From NCBI RefSeq assembly GCF_000524195.1, contig NW_020170391.1, forward strand, positions 578,273 through 642,272: 64,000 nt of DNA, in the 5' to 3' direction. The notes under the pieces are model-generated. The model was given only the letters and a program-made list of their open reading frames with translations, ran no database searches and was not told the DNA's origin. This document shows positions 1 to 12,835 of this stretch, in pieces. How positions within the stretch are numbered: position 1 is the first letter of the stretch; the number at the start of each line of letters is the position of its first letter. Origin of the DNA: Echinococcus granulosus (Eukaryota; Platyhelminthes; Cestoda; Cyclophyllidea; Taeniidae). Position numbers and translations under genes: made by a program.

Positions 1-18
1 TAAAAAATACCGCTCGGA

Positions 19-24
19 TTTATT
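19..24 (-). terminator. Poly(A) signal AATAAA for FIG4
   Basis: The hexamer AATAAA lies on the minus strand about 145 nt past the FIG4 stop codon. It is the first one downstream, so it is the likely cleavage signal. This also supports ending the gene at 169. Confidence 0.45.
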
Positions 25-168
25 CGAAAAATGCTTTTAAACCATCGTCACGTTATCAAATGTACAAAGTTTCAAGGTTAGATAATGGCTTTCGGGATGC
101 AAAAAAATCTGGTAAACATTCAAACTGACTTATGCGTCATTTCAATTGGTTACTGTAACGAAATGCCT

Positions 169-3100
169 CTAATAGTTCTTTCTGTCCCCAGAGTACGAAG
201 TACACAAATCAAAAGTACTGAATTGCGCGTAAAGGAGCTCACTTCGATACTTTCCCATATCCTCACTGGATGGTTTCCTCAGTTTTATGGAACTGGAATT
301 AGAGCCGAGACCAAATCTCCTAGGCGCATTGAACCACGAGCCTTTTCGATCCCTTGGACCCTTCCCGTCTCTACTCTCCTCCCGCTCAGTGGGCCTTTCT
401 GATCCCTCTGTGGTTGTGGTACCGCCCCGTTGCATCCAACTGGTCAACTCGCTCAACCGGACACGTGTGAACTTAGTCAGAAGAGGCAGAGAACCACCAC
501 CTGCCAGTGCCGGCGTGGAAGTCTCAGTAGGTGGGAAAGATGGCTGACGTCTGCACTTGCCGCCAGCACGCGTTGTCCCACGCTGCAAAAGGCACTTTGA
601 CACCGCCGAGGTATCTGAGTCCTGTGAAGTACTTGAATAGAGCGACACAACGCTTGAGCATTAGCATTAACTCGCGCTACAGGTAATGAATATGAAGAGC
701 CTCTGCATGACAAACCCAATTCTCACCTCATTATTGGTACATAAAACCTACTCAATGTGAATTACGGAAGTCGAAATACCAAATCCTTCAAGTCGAACCT
801 CTGCGCATCTTTGCAAGGAGACTACACTAGCTTAAATACCATTGAAGAACACCCGTGAAATTACACTGGTGACAATAATATGGGCAAACTGACGGAACGG
901 ATAGTAAGTTACCTGTCCGAAGTGTTCATATCCTCCCCGTTGTTGCTAACGGATAATGAGGAAGGGGTATGTGCTGCCACAGTCGGGGGCGCTTGGGTGT
1001 TTGTGGCCACTGGGTTGTACGGAGTATTCTGGTTGCCACCTTCCGGGTCTCTCGCCTCCCCCTCTTCTATTGCGGCTACTTCAGAGAGCAAATTATTCTC
1101 ACATGACTGCACCACATCCGTCAGGCAAGCTGAGGCCACTAGGCCAATGTGAGGGGGATTCAAGGACGGTCTCTCTTGTATGAAGCCGCTCTCATTAGTC
1201 GCCAGCGGCAGCTGGTGGCACGTCAAGTCGTAGAAGTGGGTCCAGTCATAGGGTCGGTAGAGTTCCGAAAACCAGTCACCTCTACACAAGGCCATAAAAA
1301 TCGAAACCCCATTGTCATCTGCAGGCCAAATCCATTTAATTGCAAATGGGCTGGATGTTTCCTATTACTCACATCACGGCTCACGTGATCGTAAACGCGC
1401 TTTGAAAGTGAGGTGTACTGAGCGAAGAAAAACTACCCCAAGTTTTCCCCAAAAGCGATATAGATGTTTATCCATTCTGTATTATATTTCTCTAAAAAAT
1501 CTTAAGCTAATGTCCGATTACGCAAAATCACAGATTATGAAGTAGTAAAAATGAGGCCAAGGTTCACCTATTACTCATGGATCAGATTGGTATGTAACCA
1601 CTAATCGTCGAATAGTATAGAAGTCTCCAGATAATTCCAATAGATATCAGATTATTGGACTTATTCTATAACTCAATGCAAAGGAAGGAAAAGAGAAGGG
1701 ATGCCATTATTTGTTTACCCTGGATCATGTTCTGTCAGTTGGAGGAACTGAAAAGATTTCTGTGTATCCGGAAGGAAAGAGAAGGAAGTGCTCCTCTCGT
1801 CGTTGGCTGTAACACTGTCGCTGGCCATGGTCCAGGTACCCCATCCTCTGAGAGCGCGTTGCCTGGCGAGGAAAGTGGATCGGGGGAACCAGGTAGTGAG
1901 GGAGGTGCGATAGGGAGGCAAAGTGGCCCACGCTTGCAGCCAGTGGATGTAGGCCTCAAAAGCTGGGTCGGAGGAGAAGAGGAAGGCCTGGCCCGAGCGC
2001 ACTGACATCGCCGCAGCCACCGCCACTGCGTCCTCCGGTCGGCGCCACTCGCCTGCCGGTGGCAGTACCAAAGGCCCCGCACCCGGCCGAAAAATGCGCA
2101 GGAAGAGATCTGTTGCCAGTTGCTTCTCGAAATCTACGAAGTTGTTCGAGTAGTAACTGTTGAAACAAAAGCAAACATACGAAATAGTATCTCCAAGGAG
2201 CACGAAAAACAGAGTAGTAAGATCGCTGAATCAATGTGCAATCGCGACAAGGTTGTTAAAATCTTGATCGTCTATACGGGTTTTACCGATCACTAACCGA
2301 GAGATTGTTTGCACGATGTCCCGAGAAGTGACACGAGATGTGTAGGGATTTTGGTAGGTTTCGATGTTGTGCACCACTCCACTGCCACCATATTGTAGAG
2401 CCAAGGCATCACCGTGCTCCTCATAGAGATCCTTTGAAACATCAGTGGCACTGGTTCTGTTATCGGTGTTTTTATCTGGTATAAGATGAACAAGAGTAGG
2501 TGCGTAACTCACTCGAAGTAACCTGGAAATGATGGAGTCAAAGGAGAGCTGGGACCGTGCCAACAGTCCCAAGGCTCGCAACTGATACCCCGCCGCGACG
2601 TGGCCAATCACAAACTGAGCGGTATTCGTGCGGTCCAGGCAATCGACACAGTTGGTGCGCACTAGTCCTTGCTGTCGGGGGCTAAGAGTGGAGGCAAAAA
2701 GGCGATTAGCCCATGAAGCGAACGGTCTTTTGCGACCACACCGGGACAATGGTTAAGGGGTAAATTGATCCAAATATGTGATCAGTACCAAGGCCTAAGA
2801 TATTGGTTCAGAATGATAAACGTCCCAAAACATGCTCATGTATTCGTCACAAAGAATCCCACTGAAATGCGCGTTGGAGAACCCGCATGTCTGCAGAGAC
2901 ATCACCGAAAAAAGGGGACGTGCGAAGCCTGGAACAGACACAGCACCTACTTTTGCTTATCTTGGAGGCCAAAAGTGGAAGCAAATAAATCAAAAAGCTC
3001 TCTAAATATAAAACTCTCATGAATCTAGTAGAAGCAATCCAAGGAGAAAAAGTGCAATTCACAGTAAAGCTTTCTTTGTAATCATAAGCTGTGATTTGGA

Positions 3101-6100
3101 AGCAGACTTGATAAACTATTGCCTTTTTCCATGCACCTTTTATTGTTTTTCATATCGAATCAAAAAATTTGGTTCTGGATGTACGCTTCCGATTTTGAAT
3201 TGCACATCTCAATCAAATAATCTCAGAGACATAAACCCCCTTGGTCTGGGCGTCCAACCGAATTACTGGATGCCCAGCGTCGAGCAATAAGGTTGATGTA
3301 TGGGATGTGACACGACAGCGCAACTCACCACAAGTTGGAGCCCATGTGGAGCCTGGCACGCTGGATGTACTCCTCAAGGGAGGTGCTGGTGGTAGGACGG
3401 CCGGCGGAGAAGAAGAGGCCTGTCCGACGCACACATTCCTCTGCAATGACCTTCAGTCGGTCCAAGGAGAGAATTTTTTGCGATCGCTTGATGCGCGCCA
3501 TATCAAAGCTGACGTAGGTAATTGGCGGTATCGTCTCGCCCCAATTCTCTGGCGAACGAAGTTTCGGTACAAACTGCAAACGTGGGACATCTACTTTCAT
3601 GTTATCGACTTACTAAAGAACTCTCCTGCTCCTTTTTATTATGAAAATACAGGTGTAGAAAAAATTGATCAGGCAGCATAGCAAAATACTGGTGAGGAAA
3701 TGTAGCATGTTTAAGTAGAGTGTAGTGGCAGTCTACGAAAGCACTTACACATAGCACCTATTCACTTGCCATGAAAAAGATCCAAACGTTGGTTAAGCTT
3801 ACTAGACGGATTTTATAGTGATTGTAGGATAACAATTAGTTAGTGATCACGATGCATATTCAACATGTTCTCAGTCGCTCCCGAAAACCCATTTATCAAA
3901 TACAATGCCACTTAATAAAGTTTTTGTCGCAGCAATTCAGCCCTGATGACAATCATATTTACAGCTCTGCCATGAGCAAGAGGAAGCATACTAACATCAT
4001 CATTTTTGGAGCATACGCGGAGTATTACTGGCAAATGCGCATCGAAAGTGGGTGCCAATAAAGAAAATAGTGGTAACTGCTGGAAGCCTGAATAAAGTCC
4101 AGTTGGAAAAAGAATCTGAGTTAATTCAGTCAACAACATAGGCAAAAACGCTGTAAAACAAGGTTTAAATCTCAAACCTGGTTCAAGTACTGTATCCCCC
4201 CGAGCAATCCATCCGTCAGCTGTTGTTCGAAGCGGCGCTTTTCCCTTTGCTTCATCAGATTCAAGACTATCACGGGGGCGCCATGTCTTTCAATGAGATC
4301 AGCAAAGTGTTTGCCAAAGGCCTCATAGGAGGGGTCCTCCCACTGAAACATTAAACATTCTACATTACTTGGATAGCATTAGAATGACTGCAATTATACA
4401 AGATCCGAACTATTGTTTCATGTTAGGCGATGGTTTGATTCTGATACGCCGCATCGGTCCGCTTATAGGAGAATATTGCTTTCCCAAACACTCACACTTG
4501 CCGCTTATTTCGTTATTTCCAACCCCAGAGCGCTGCTAAACAATAAATACTGAACCGATGCTTATGACTGTGCATGACACAAAGGAACACATAAAAGACC
4601 GCTCCTAAGAGGCTTTCTTGAAGGCAACGGAAAGGCGACTCACCGTGATGGCTAGGGGCGGTTTCCCGACCACCAACCGAGCGGTGTCCTGCGACCAGAA
4701 GAGGGGCACGGAGCCACGGTGCTGCACCAGCGAGGAGACGCGCATTCGCGACAGCGTGGGCTCCGCCGTATCGAGCACCATCTGCTCCGTCTCCACCTGT
4801 GCCAGTAAAAGTGGAAATAGGTGAGAACCTGGGGCATGCCCCATAGATTGAATAGGAACTTTTTACTGTAAGTATTGCCTCTCATCTAGCTATTACTAGA
4901 CGGGTGGAGATTCAACTACCTTGAAGCACAGCGCAAGTAAATTGGCGCAGGATAGAGATTTCTTTCCGCCAACACGGTGCTAGAACACAGCTTCCATGAT
5001 AAACTTCCTAAGTTTCATACCAATCGTAACTAAAAAGCCGTTGAACAATTGCCATTCGAAAAACATCAATTTCTCGCACTATAACAATTCTGAACACAAA
5101 AACGGATTTATAATTATACTTAGAGTACACTTAAGGAAGGGTATGAATAAGCAAAGCAGAAAAAGGGTTTAAAATCCAAAAACGGTGATAAGTGGTTTAA
5201 TACGACTTCTGCATTCGGAAATTGCCCAGTGGATTAAATGATAAGTGTCTTCCTAATTTACGGGAAAACATTAAGTGAGTTTGAGCCCTAATCATCGGAA
5301 CGAGTGAAGGGGAAATAGAAACAATATATATGAAGTCACTACCATCAGAGAGATTTATTGGATTTCGACGAAGCTCCATATAACGATGGTAATCGTACCA
5401 AATGAAACGAGCAGAACTATCGGCAGAATTGAAAGGCATTTTGACTATATCAGCAAATACATTTTGTGAAAACCAATCTCAGAAATGTCTGCACAAAGAT
5501 AGTCAAATAAAAAGATTACCTTGTTTACGATTTTAGTTATGGAAGTAGTTTGACATGGGAGAAAGATGCTGATCGACACCAAATTGGCCTAATTTCAAAG
5601 AATTTCAAAGCTAAACATTTGCGTTATTATTTATCTTATTGAATATCATTCTTTTTAAAAGTTCTTGATAAAAATTATAGGTCATGATAAAATAATTCCT
5701 TCTTGAGATTGGTCCGAGCTTGTTACAGAAGTGTACCTCATTAGCGACATTCCCGTCAATATTGATTCCCCTCTTGAGAAATCGAGTTCCTGCAAAGAAA
5801 CGCGACCGCCGTGCCACCAGGATGATAGATATGGGCATTCCACAAGATACGAGAGAGGCCTGTTTAACAAATCCATGTACTAAGCCCACGAACCAGTCAG
5901 AGGTGGCACTGGAATTGGGTTGAAAGCGAGGAGGCAGGAGAGAGGAATTCCAAAGGAATCGCGAATCCGGAACCATTCGGAAAGCCGTCATGCCCTCTGG
6001 CATGTCAGGAATATCTCCTGCAACTCCCAACTTGACGCAAAAAAAAACGAATAAATCGTTTAAAATAAAAACGATTTAAGAAGCACCCGAGATTAAGAGG

Positions 6101-7338
6101 ATGGGTGAAAGGTGCAGGTGAGGTACAACCATGCTGCTCACTGGTTCCATATTGGTCTGAAGACACCTAGTCAGGTCGTAGGTGTAGCTGAAGTAGACGT
6201 GTCTGTTCAATTCCAAACCTTGGAACATTTTAAGGTAGCGCGACTCCTCTGGAGGATTCACAGTTGGCAGGTTTTTGTTTTTTTCCTCTCCTGACGATGA
6301 AACCGAAATACCTGCAGGTATATACACCATTTTCGTCTCCTCGATCTGAAATTCGAAAAAAATATTGTATAGAAACTGCTTCAAACAACTGGTGACATTT
6401 TCCTATAAGTGTGCAACGGATATATAGCAATTGTAGTGGACCTAGAAGATCAATAAACAAAGGCAAAAACATCGTCGCCCATATGAAAGAAGTATCCCAT
6501 TCAAAACCTGGAAATTTAAACCTGACGTAATAAGTTGAGAAAATCACCTTTTGTTTTAATTATGCTTTTGATGGTTTGTTTCTTTTTTATCCGATCGAAT
6601 CAGTCACCCACCGAAAAAAAAATGAGGCGACGCAGGGGTATTGTCACTGCCTTTTAAAATTGGATAACTTACAAGGGGGCTATTATAAACTAATACATCG
6701 GTACAAATGTAGCAATCTTCATCGATACATTAGTGCAAAACCTTGTAAATTCTGTGTTCCCCGATTCGTGCAACTTCTCGCCGCTGAGTTATAACGATCA
6801 GGTAATAGCCAGCCAAAAATCGAATGAAGCCGACAAGACCGACTCCAGTGAGGGATTTGGTGAGAGGATGGCAGCTGCCAGCAGAGTGAGGTAACGCAGC
6901 CGACACTGTCGGGTTGTATTCGGGCAGTGAGGCAACTTGATTCGAGCTGGAGTTCGAACTGTGACCTGTTACAGGCGTGGTGGTCTTTGTAAGACCAAAT
7001 AACGGAAAAATGTGACCTACCAGACTCATGGCTTTGACAGACCGTAAAAAGCATGCCAGTTCCTTCCGTGTGTAAGTTCGAGAGTCAGTTTGGATATCCA
7101 GTCGCCATTTCAAGTCGTAATTCGTCTCTGAAGATAATGTAGGCTTTGAATCTGGGTCACGAATGTCTGCTGGCCTTCTTGATATCTTCATAACCCGAAA
7201 ATGTTTTTCCGGTACGTCCGACGCAACAACATAGATATCATCTTGCGTCCCATAAATCGTGAAACGTTGCATCCAATTTACGTAGGGTCGCAAGTCCATC
7301 TTGCCTAACATTGGGTCATGACTGAAGTATCTGTACAT
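169..7338 (-). CDS. FIG4: FIG4-like polyphosphoinositide 5-phosphatase (SAC domain), 11 exons
   Basis: SAC-family phosphatase that in animals removes the 5-phosphate of PI(3,5)P2 and works with VAC14 and PIKfyve on endolysosomal membranes. Exons on the minus strand, high to low: 7338-6742, 6345-6142, 6030-5737, 4796-4644, 4342-4178, 3573-3329, 2681-2513, 2431-2287, 2133-1719, 1281-913, 631-169. All phases agree, giving about 1072 residues against roughly 907 in human. The catalytic CX5R(T/S) motif reads NCVDCLDRTNTAQF, with Cys564 and Arg570 in this model. Other FIG4 landmarks are GFIRFLAGYYLIVIT, FAGTRFLKRG, RGSVPLFWSQD and DLYEEHGDALALQYGG. There is a Ser/Asn/Pro-rich insertion around residues 95-135. 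The C-terminal tail (last two exons) is poorly conserved, except LYRPYDWTHFYD, which matches the FIG4 FFRPYELSSFDD stretch. The start is uncertain, with Met codons at residues 1, 10 and 14. Exon 1 may hide a small intron. Confidence 0.93.
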
Positions 7339-8408
7339 TCAAAACATTTTAACCCAGTGGCGACCCGCAAGTAGTTGCAGTTCCTTCGCGAATTTTCTAG
7401 GCTTAAATGCACGGGTATCGGAGGCAGCAGTAAGTGATCAAATTAATAAGCCAATGCGTGGAATAAGGGGCAAGATATGCGAGCAATCATTCATATAAGC
7501 AGTAAGTTGTGAAAACTTTGTAAACAATATAGCATATGTAATAGGAAGCGAAAAACGGGTCAGCCGATCACGAAACGCTAATGGATGTGTCTCCTTGACC
7601 ATTATAACGAGAAATCAGTAAATTAAAAAACCTTAGTGATTCTGCAATTTAGAGGCTAATTTAGCAGAGCATAATGTCCTACAATTTATTAAACCTACAA
7701 AACAAATAGTGACATGTAAACAGATATATGGCAACTAGAAGTAGTGTTTTACAAATGATGTACATTAACCATTGTTCCAGTAGAAGAGAATCAATGGACA
7801 TAACTCAAGGAAAAAAACCTATGGGAATGCTTGTAAATAACACGCTAACATAAATACGCGCAAGCAATGCGTTTCTAGTCATATTACAAGGATGTCACAG
7901 TAACAAATGCAGGCCAAAATATATATGGACTGCGGGAATAACCCATAATCGGAAAAATCCATTCTCAGGAGGAGCGTGCATTTCTACGAGTTTCTTGCAG
8001 CCAAGAAATTTCCAAGAAAATGAATCGCTTCGGCAAACTTCATATACATTTGTAAGGTCTAATGCTCCAACTACTTTCCATTGCCACCAACCGTCCCATT
8101 TGGTGCAACGAATTTCAGATCATTATTTTAAATACTATCTTTGTTAAAAAGACAAATTAACTGCTTGGTAGTTCGTGGAGAAGGTTGGATTTTGATGCTT
8201 TGAACTTTCCTTTCACTCGTCCTATGTCAGCACAAAGCTGCATCCCAAAACAACTTATTTGTGCTCTTAATGCTTTACTACTGCGTAATTGTGCAATGTT
8301 CAATAAAAAAAAATCTGTGGAACCTGCATGCGTTTTAGTTTGCTGGTTTACTTTATTATCTGGGACCTATATCGGCTCGTGTATTGGATATAGGCTCTTT
8401 TCCCGACT
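7339..8408. promoter_or_regulatory. Divergent intergenic region between FIG4 and ZC4H2
   Basis: About 1.07 kb separates the two head-to-head start codons, so it must hold both promoters. It is AT-rich. I see no clear TATA or CCAAT box placed for either gene, and no further coding exon. Confidence 0.5.
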
Positions 8409-11400
8409 ATGTCTGTTACCGAAAATGAGCTTTCTAAATTAGATGTAATAAAAAAGACAAGGTATTCATGGGTAAAAATTTTAGGTCTTTGATTTTAAGG
8501 GAGAGGTCAAAGGAGCTTTCTGATGTATCAAGCAAACTTGCTGATGCAGTTGGTTTTTTTGCCAGGGAGTCGCTTTACATAAATGAGTATGAAGCTGAGT
8601 TAAAAATGTTGTTGCAGGAAAAATCATTTCATTTGGAGCAACTTAGGCTCGTTGAGAAGGACATTGCTGCTGTAGGTTATTTCTACATAGTTATTTTAAT
8701 TATCAGTCATTGTTTCCTTTTGTATACTATTCTGTGCCACGTTTCCGGAGTTGGCTTTCAGTACCTTTTTCTGTTTGTAGTATGTAGAATTGATTTGATA
8801 ACTTTTGTGGCGTTCTTGAATTGAGGTACTTTTCCCGCTGTCTTATTATTTCCTTCATTCTTTGCTTCAACATACGTTATCAACAAATTTTTACACGTCT
8901 TGAGATATATTTGCCAAAGTAATATCAACTTTAGTTTCGGGTGACAAACTGATTTTAAAATGATATATCTCCATTTGAACACATTTATTCGTGTTCTGAA
9001 GATTGAATGTAGTATATTCATCAATTAAATGAATTTTGTCAAAAATGATTGTCCTTTTTAAGTAAAGGATGCATAGCTATTTTCTGAAACCTTTTTAATG
9101 CTTTGAAATAGATTGAGCAAACGATTTTTGAGGCCAAAATTGACAAATTGAAAACCCTCAAGTTGGCTCATAAGCTCTCCAATGACTATAGCGAGCTGCT
9201 AGCGGAGGTGAACAGCATTCGGACAAATTTGGGACTCCTAAGTCTGACGGACAAACGCTGTCCAGAGGCAGTGGCCCTAACTCAACCTCCATCTACTACC
9301 CCATTGCAGATCTCCGCCTCTGATGCCCCAGACGGTCCGCCCGTCTCAGGGTGCCTAGAGTCTTTACCGGTCTCCTCCGCTCTGAATCAGGAGCATATCT
9401 CAGTTTGGCTCTCCTCACTTCGCCATGGCGATCTCAGCTGGGCGAAGCAGTTCGCTACTGGGATCGGGGATCTAAGCGACGTATCCTCAAGTAACCTACG
9501 TATAAGCAATTTACAACGTTCATTGGTCCCTAGTTCAGGACGATTAAATGTATCACATTCTACACATCCTTGCCCTTTTATACCTACTTAAGCAGTATTT
9601 GACACTATGCTAATAACAACTTAGCATCCTCAATTGATTTTTTAACATTTAGTCATACTGCAGTTTTAATACCATTCAAATCACTGTTAGAAACTGCAAT
9701 CAAGCTTTGTTTCCCAAAGTTATTTGTTCAAAACGAAGCCCCATCACCGGTCTTTCATTTCTATATCTTTGGAACATGTTCAAATGCCGTTTAGATTCAG
9801 GCAGTCATCGTTCCACCTTCTTTTAAATGAGGCCGTTTTACGTAGTGGATTTGAGGGTACTTTTGTAAAAATGACGCAATCAACTTACCGCACGAATTCT
9901 TTGAATTTGACTGGACGTCTTCTGTTCACATGGCACTGCTACTGTTTTTTGGTAGAAGGAGTGGGCTCACCTTTTCACATACTCTATTAACACATTTTAA
10001 ATTGAAATATTCTATTTATATAACCCCCCGATTTTAATTTTACTTGAGTGAACAGATTCTGGTTCTAGGTTTCCCTACACAGCTGGAATATTTTTATCCA
10101 ATGTCTTCAGCACAATTCCTCCTGAAATCATGGAAACCCCAGCCTCCGAAGACTAGCTAACTTAATCTCCAGTCTTTGAATACATATCGAAACTTGTGCT
10201 AGAGCCATTGCTTGTTTTGCGGTGCCCCCTTGAAGGTGGGTGGTGTATTAAATTGGGCCTAACTCTATTTTCCAAACGCAAAGGACGCCCAAAGTGTTCG
10301 AACTTTTTATATTTACGATGACGTTTGCGATGGCGTGATGAATAGTAGTTGTCTACGTGTGTCGTATGTCTGTTACTGTTCGGTAAGCCTATTTTTTACA
10401 ATACGGGGATTGTACAAACGGTAGATAACATTCCCAATAGTGAAAAGTTGCATTCACTTGGGGGCAAATTTATCTTATTAAATAGTCTGTAAAGAACTCA
10501 GAATCCGGGTGACTCACTTTGACTACGATCTCCAAAAATGTTGGAAGAACCATATGACTTATTTGTGTAAAAGGAAATGGAACAATTGTAGGGGCTAAAG
10601 AATAGGATTGGGTCTGATTCGCGGCACCAGATATTGTCAAGGTGTATCGAGTAGTTGCCTGTGTGTAAGCGAGAGCTCTCAGACTTTCGTTTCCGGCACT
10701 TGGCCCGCTCTCGCGAAGAAGTTAGCATTAAGTGTGTGAAGTATGCGTTTACAATTTATGATCTGGAAGTGTACGGTATTGTGTAGTGGAAGCATCCATG
10801 ACTCCTCGTGATAGAACTCAAAATGCACTCGTTGACATGAATGTCAATCCTAGGCTTTTCTTGGGACTTTAAGGGACTGTAATCGAAATCTGTCACGATG
10901 GCGGAGTTATTGCTATTATGTGCAATGCAATACGTTATTCTTCAAAAAGGATTAAAGCCCACCTTCCTTGGAAAGAATTCGATTTTATAAGGAGATTGTG
11001 TTAATGTACGACAACATCGGCTCCCATGGAGCATTCCACGCATTGGAAACTCTCAGACAATTGGAAAGCCTGTGTTTTAGGTCAGCGCCTCCTACATCTT
11101 CATCGACTGTTTAAGAGAGCCCTAAGAGATGAAGCTCTGTGTGTGGTGACGATACTAGAGCGGTAGTGCATCACATCACATTTTTAGGTGATATTGAAAG
11201 TTGGTACAACGTGGAAAACTGAATTACAAAGGAGTGTGAACATACGGGAAATCCCAGCAATTTGTTTCAAAATATGAAGTGATGCAAGAATGTCCTGATA
11301 ACTTCATATTCAAGTTCTTATCGGAAAATTCATATTTGGTTTATGCTAACTGCGTGCTCTCATCACCGTATTCTGTGGATCACCCGAGGTATAGTTAATT

Positions 11401-11906
11401 ATATGGACACGCCTTTGAAGCGTTTTTCACTCAGATGTTTACCCTGTTCAACTAAATTGTCATCTCATGATAGCAGGCACCTCATGTTCCATCATTTGCT
11501 TCCCTTCCCCACGTCAGTGGAGTGTCAAACGCGTACATCCACACAGTCGCTACGCCTGAGCGATGTGATGCTGGGCAGCGGGATGAACACGGTACCCCAA
11601 TCCAGCGCCTACTCGGGCCTGCCTGCACCACCGCCGCCACCCATACCACCGTCTCAGCCGCAGCAGCAACAGCAGCAGCAACCGCCAATGAAGACGTGCC
11701 AGGCATGCAAACAGCTCATTCATCGTAATGCACCCATTTGCCCCCTATGCAAGACCAAGAGCCGCTCGCAACACCCCAAGCGGCCCAAGACACGAGGCGC
11801 CCTTGCCCAGCCGGTCACCACCGTGATTACATCTGCCCCCCCCGTCACCCCCACAGGGGTTCAAGGCTCCACCCCCCCTTCAACTTCCGCTATTGAGCAT
11901 GCCTAG
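8409..11906 (+). CDS. ZC4H2: ZC4H2-like C4H2 zinc-finger protein, 4 exons
   Basis: Homologue of ZC4H2, a nuclear zinc-finger protein of animal neural development. Exons 8409-8461, 8485-8671, 9112-9499 and 11518-11906 chain in frame to 338 residues (human about 224). Residues 1-120 form the conserved coiled coil: [28 protein letters not shown], then DIAAIEQTI created at the exon 2/3 joint, where the human protein has DINVMENTI. The zinc finger lies near residues 267-300: [19 protein letters not shown] followed by a basic [11 protein letters not shown] tail. The first of the two family histidines (CHQQIH in human, from memory) is Lys here. The His in SRSQHP could substitute, which is inference. 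A long, poorly conserved linker holds a seven-Gln run and Pro tracts, and the C-terminus extends about 35 residues beyond the basic tail. Intron 1 is only 23 nt, and an alternative start at 8468 would avoid it. Confidence 0.88.
8462..8484 (+). other. 23-nt intron in ZC4H2
   Basis: The segment starts GTATTC and ends TTTTAG. Removing it joins codons for KKTR to [11 protein letters not shown] and keeps the frame. Reading through it meets a TGA within a few codons. If the start is instead the ATG at 8468, no intron is needed, but the conserved N-terminal residues are lost. Confidence 0.6.
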
Positions 11907-12485
11907 GACCCCATGGTGTCGACGTTTTTCTTGCATCAGCTTATTTTATCCCTCTCTCCTATTGTTTTGTATCTGGGTCTTGAAAACAGTGGCTTTTTAT
12001 TCGGTAGCTTTTTTAGTATTCGATCCCGAGGCTGTTGTCACTTTAAAGCTGCAGTTGCAATGAATCGTTACACAGTGGTCAATTTATTGAGATCTAAATT
12101 CTACTTCAAAATGTTCCAGTTATTTCCATTTAAGGAAAGGCGATTTCATTGTTAGGAAAAAAATGTTGAATTTGTGTAGCAACTGATGTGTACTCTCGAG
12201 CTGCCTTTGAATTCATTTAGATGCACGTGGAGTCAAGTTTTACCCATTCTTACTACTTTTTAGGTTCAACTTTATATTCTTGAGATGGGGATTAGCCTAC
12301 TTCTACTGATTTATCTAATTGCAGGTTTGGATTTTGAGCCGGTTGTTGGTTCTTGGTTTCATGATTTTGCGTTTCGGACACAGCCTCTTCTCAGTCTGCC
12401 ATGGTAGACGTTTTGTTTGGCCCGCAGTCATACTCAAAATTTCCCTTCCATCAATTTGAGCGAATTGGTCAGGTCAATTGAACTC

Positions 12486-12491
12486 AATAAA
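12486..12491 (+). terminator. Candidate poly(A) signal for ZC4H2
   Basis: AATAAA on the plus strand, 580 nt after the ZC4H2 stop, is the only hexamer I noticed in the 3' flank. A 3' UTR ending here would run up to the end of the candidate minus-strand gene at 12529. Confidence 0.35.
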
Positions 12492-12528
12492 AGAAATGGA
12501 CAGCAGTAGACCAACTGCCTATGTTAGC

Positions 12529-12835
12529 TTACAGTGGCTGGAATTTGGAGTGTGTTGACGCAACAGCCCAATAATTTATGACCTCTTCGGCGAGTTGAGA
12601 GAGAGGAGGATAGAACAGGACAGGGCTGCGCAAAACCTTTTCTGAGTGTGGGCTAATTGAACTGGACGCCAATCTTACTGTGTGTACGAGCGTGTTGACT
12701 TACCTGAACAGCTGCCGACTGGTGCGCCGCCTGGTGTGCAAGTTGCAGTCACCTTATGGCCGTAGTTGTCACTGTCCTTGCCCACTGTCCACTTCACCGA
12801 ACCACCGCCATAGTTAGCTTCCCCGGCCTCTGTCA
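12529..12835 (-). CDS. Unrecognised gene, two candidate 3' exons
   Basis: Not recognised. The minus strand at 12835-12704 reads as an open exon with strong codon character (many C/G third positions) in a region where nothing else looks coding. It contains NYGGGSVKWTVGKDSDNYGH and, later, ATCTPGGAPVGSC. It is bounded by an acceptor (GATCAG) with an in-frame TGA just upstream, and by a perfect donor CAG|GTAAGT at 12704/12703. A second exon, 12641-12529, follows a 62-nt intron (acceptor ACTCAG). It continues in phase to a TAA and contains LSQLAEEVINYWAV. Two cysteines and high Gly/Thr content would suit an extracellular or secreted product, but that is a guess. Upstream exons should lie to the right, between 13 and 22 kb, and I could not identify them. 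The second exon is much weaker than the first. Confidence 0.45.

Noticed and set aside
11343..11517. 5' part of the long frame at 11343, as ZC4H2 coding sequence
   Set aside because: A strong acceptor at 11517 joins in phase to the exon ending at 9499. The upstream part is intron read-through.
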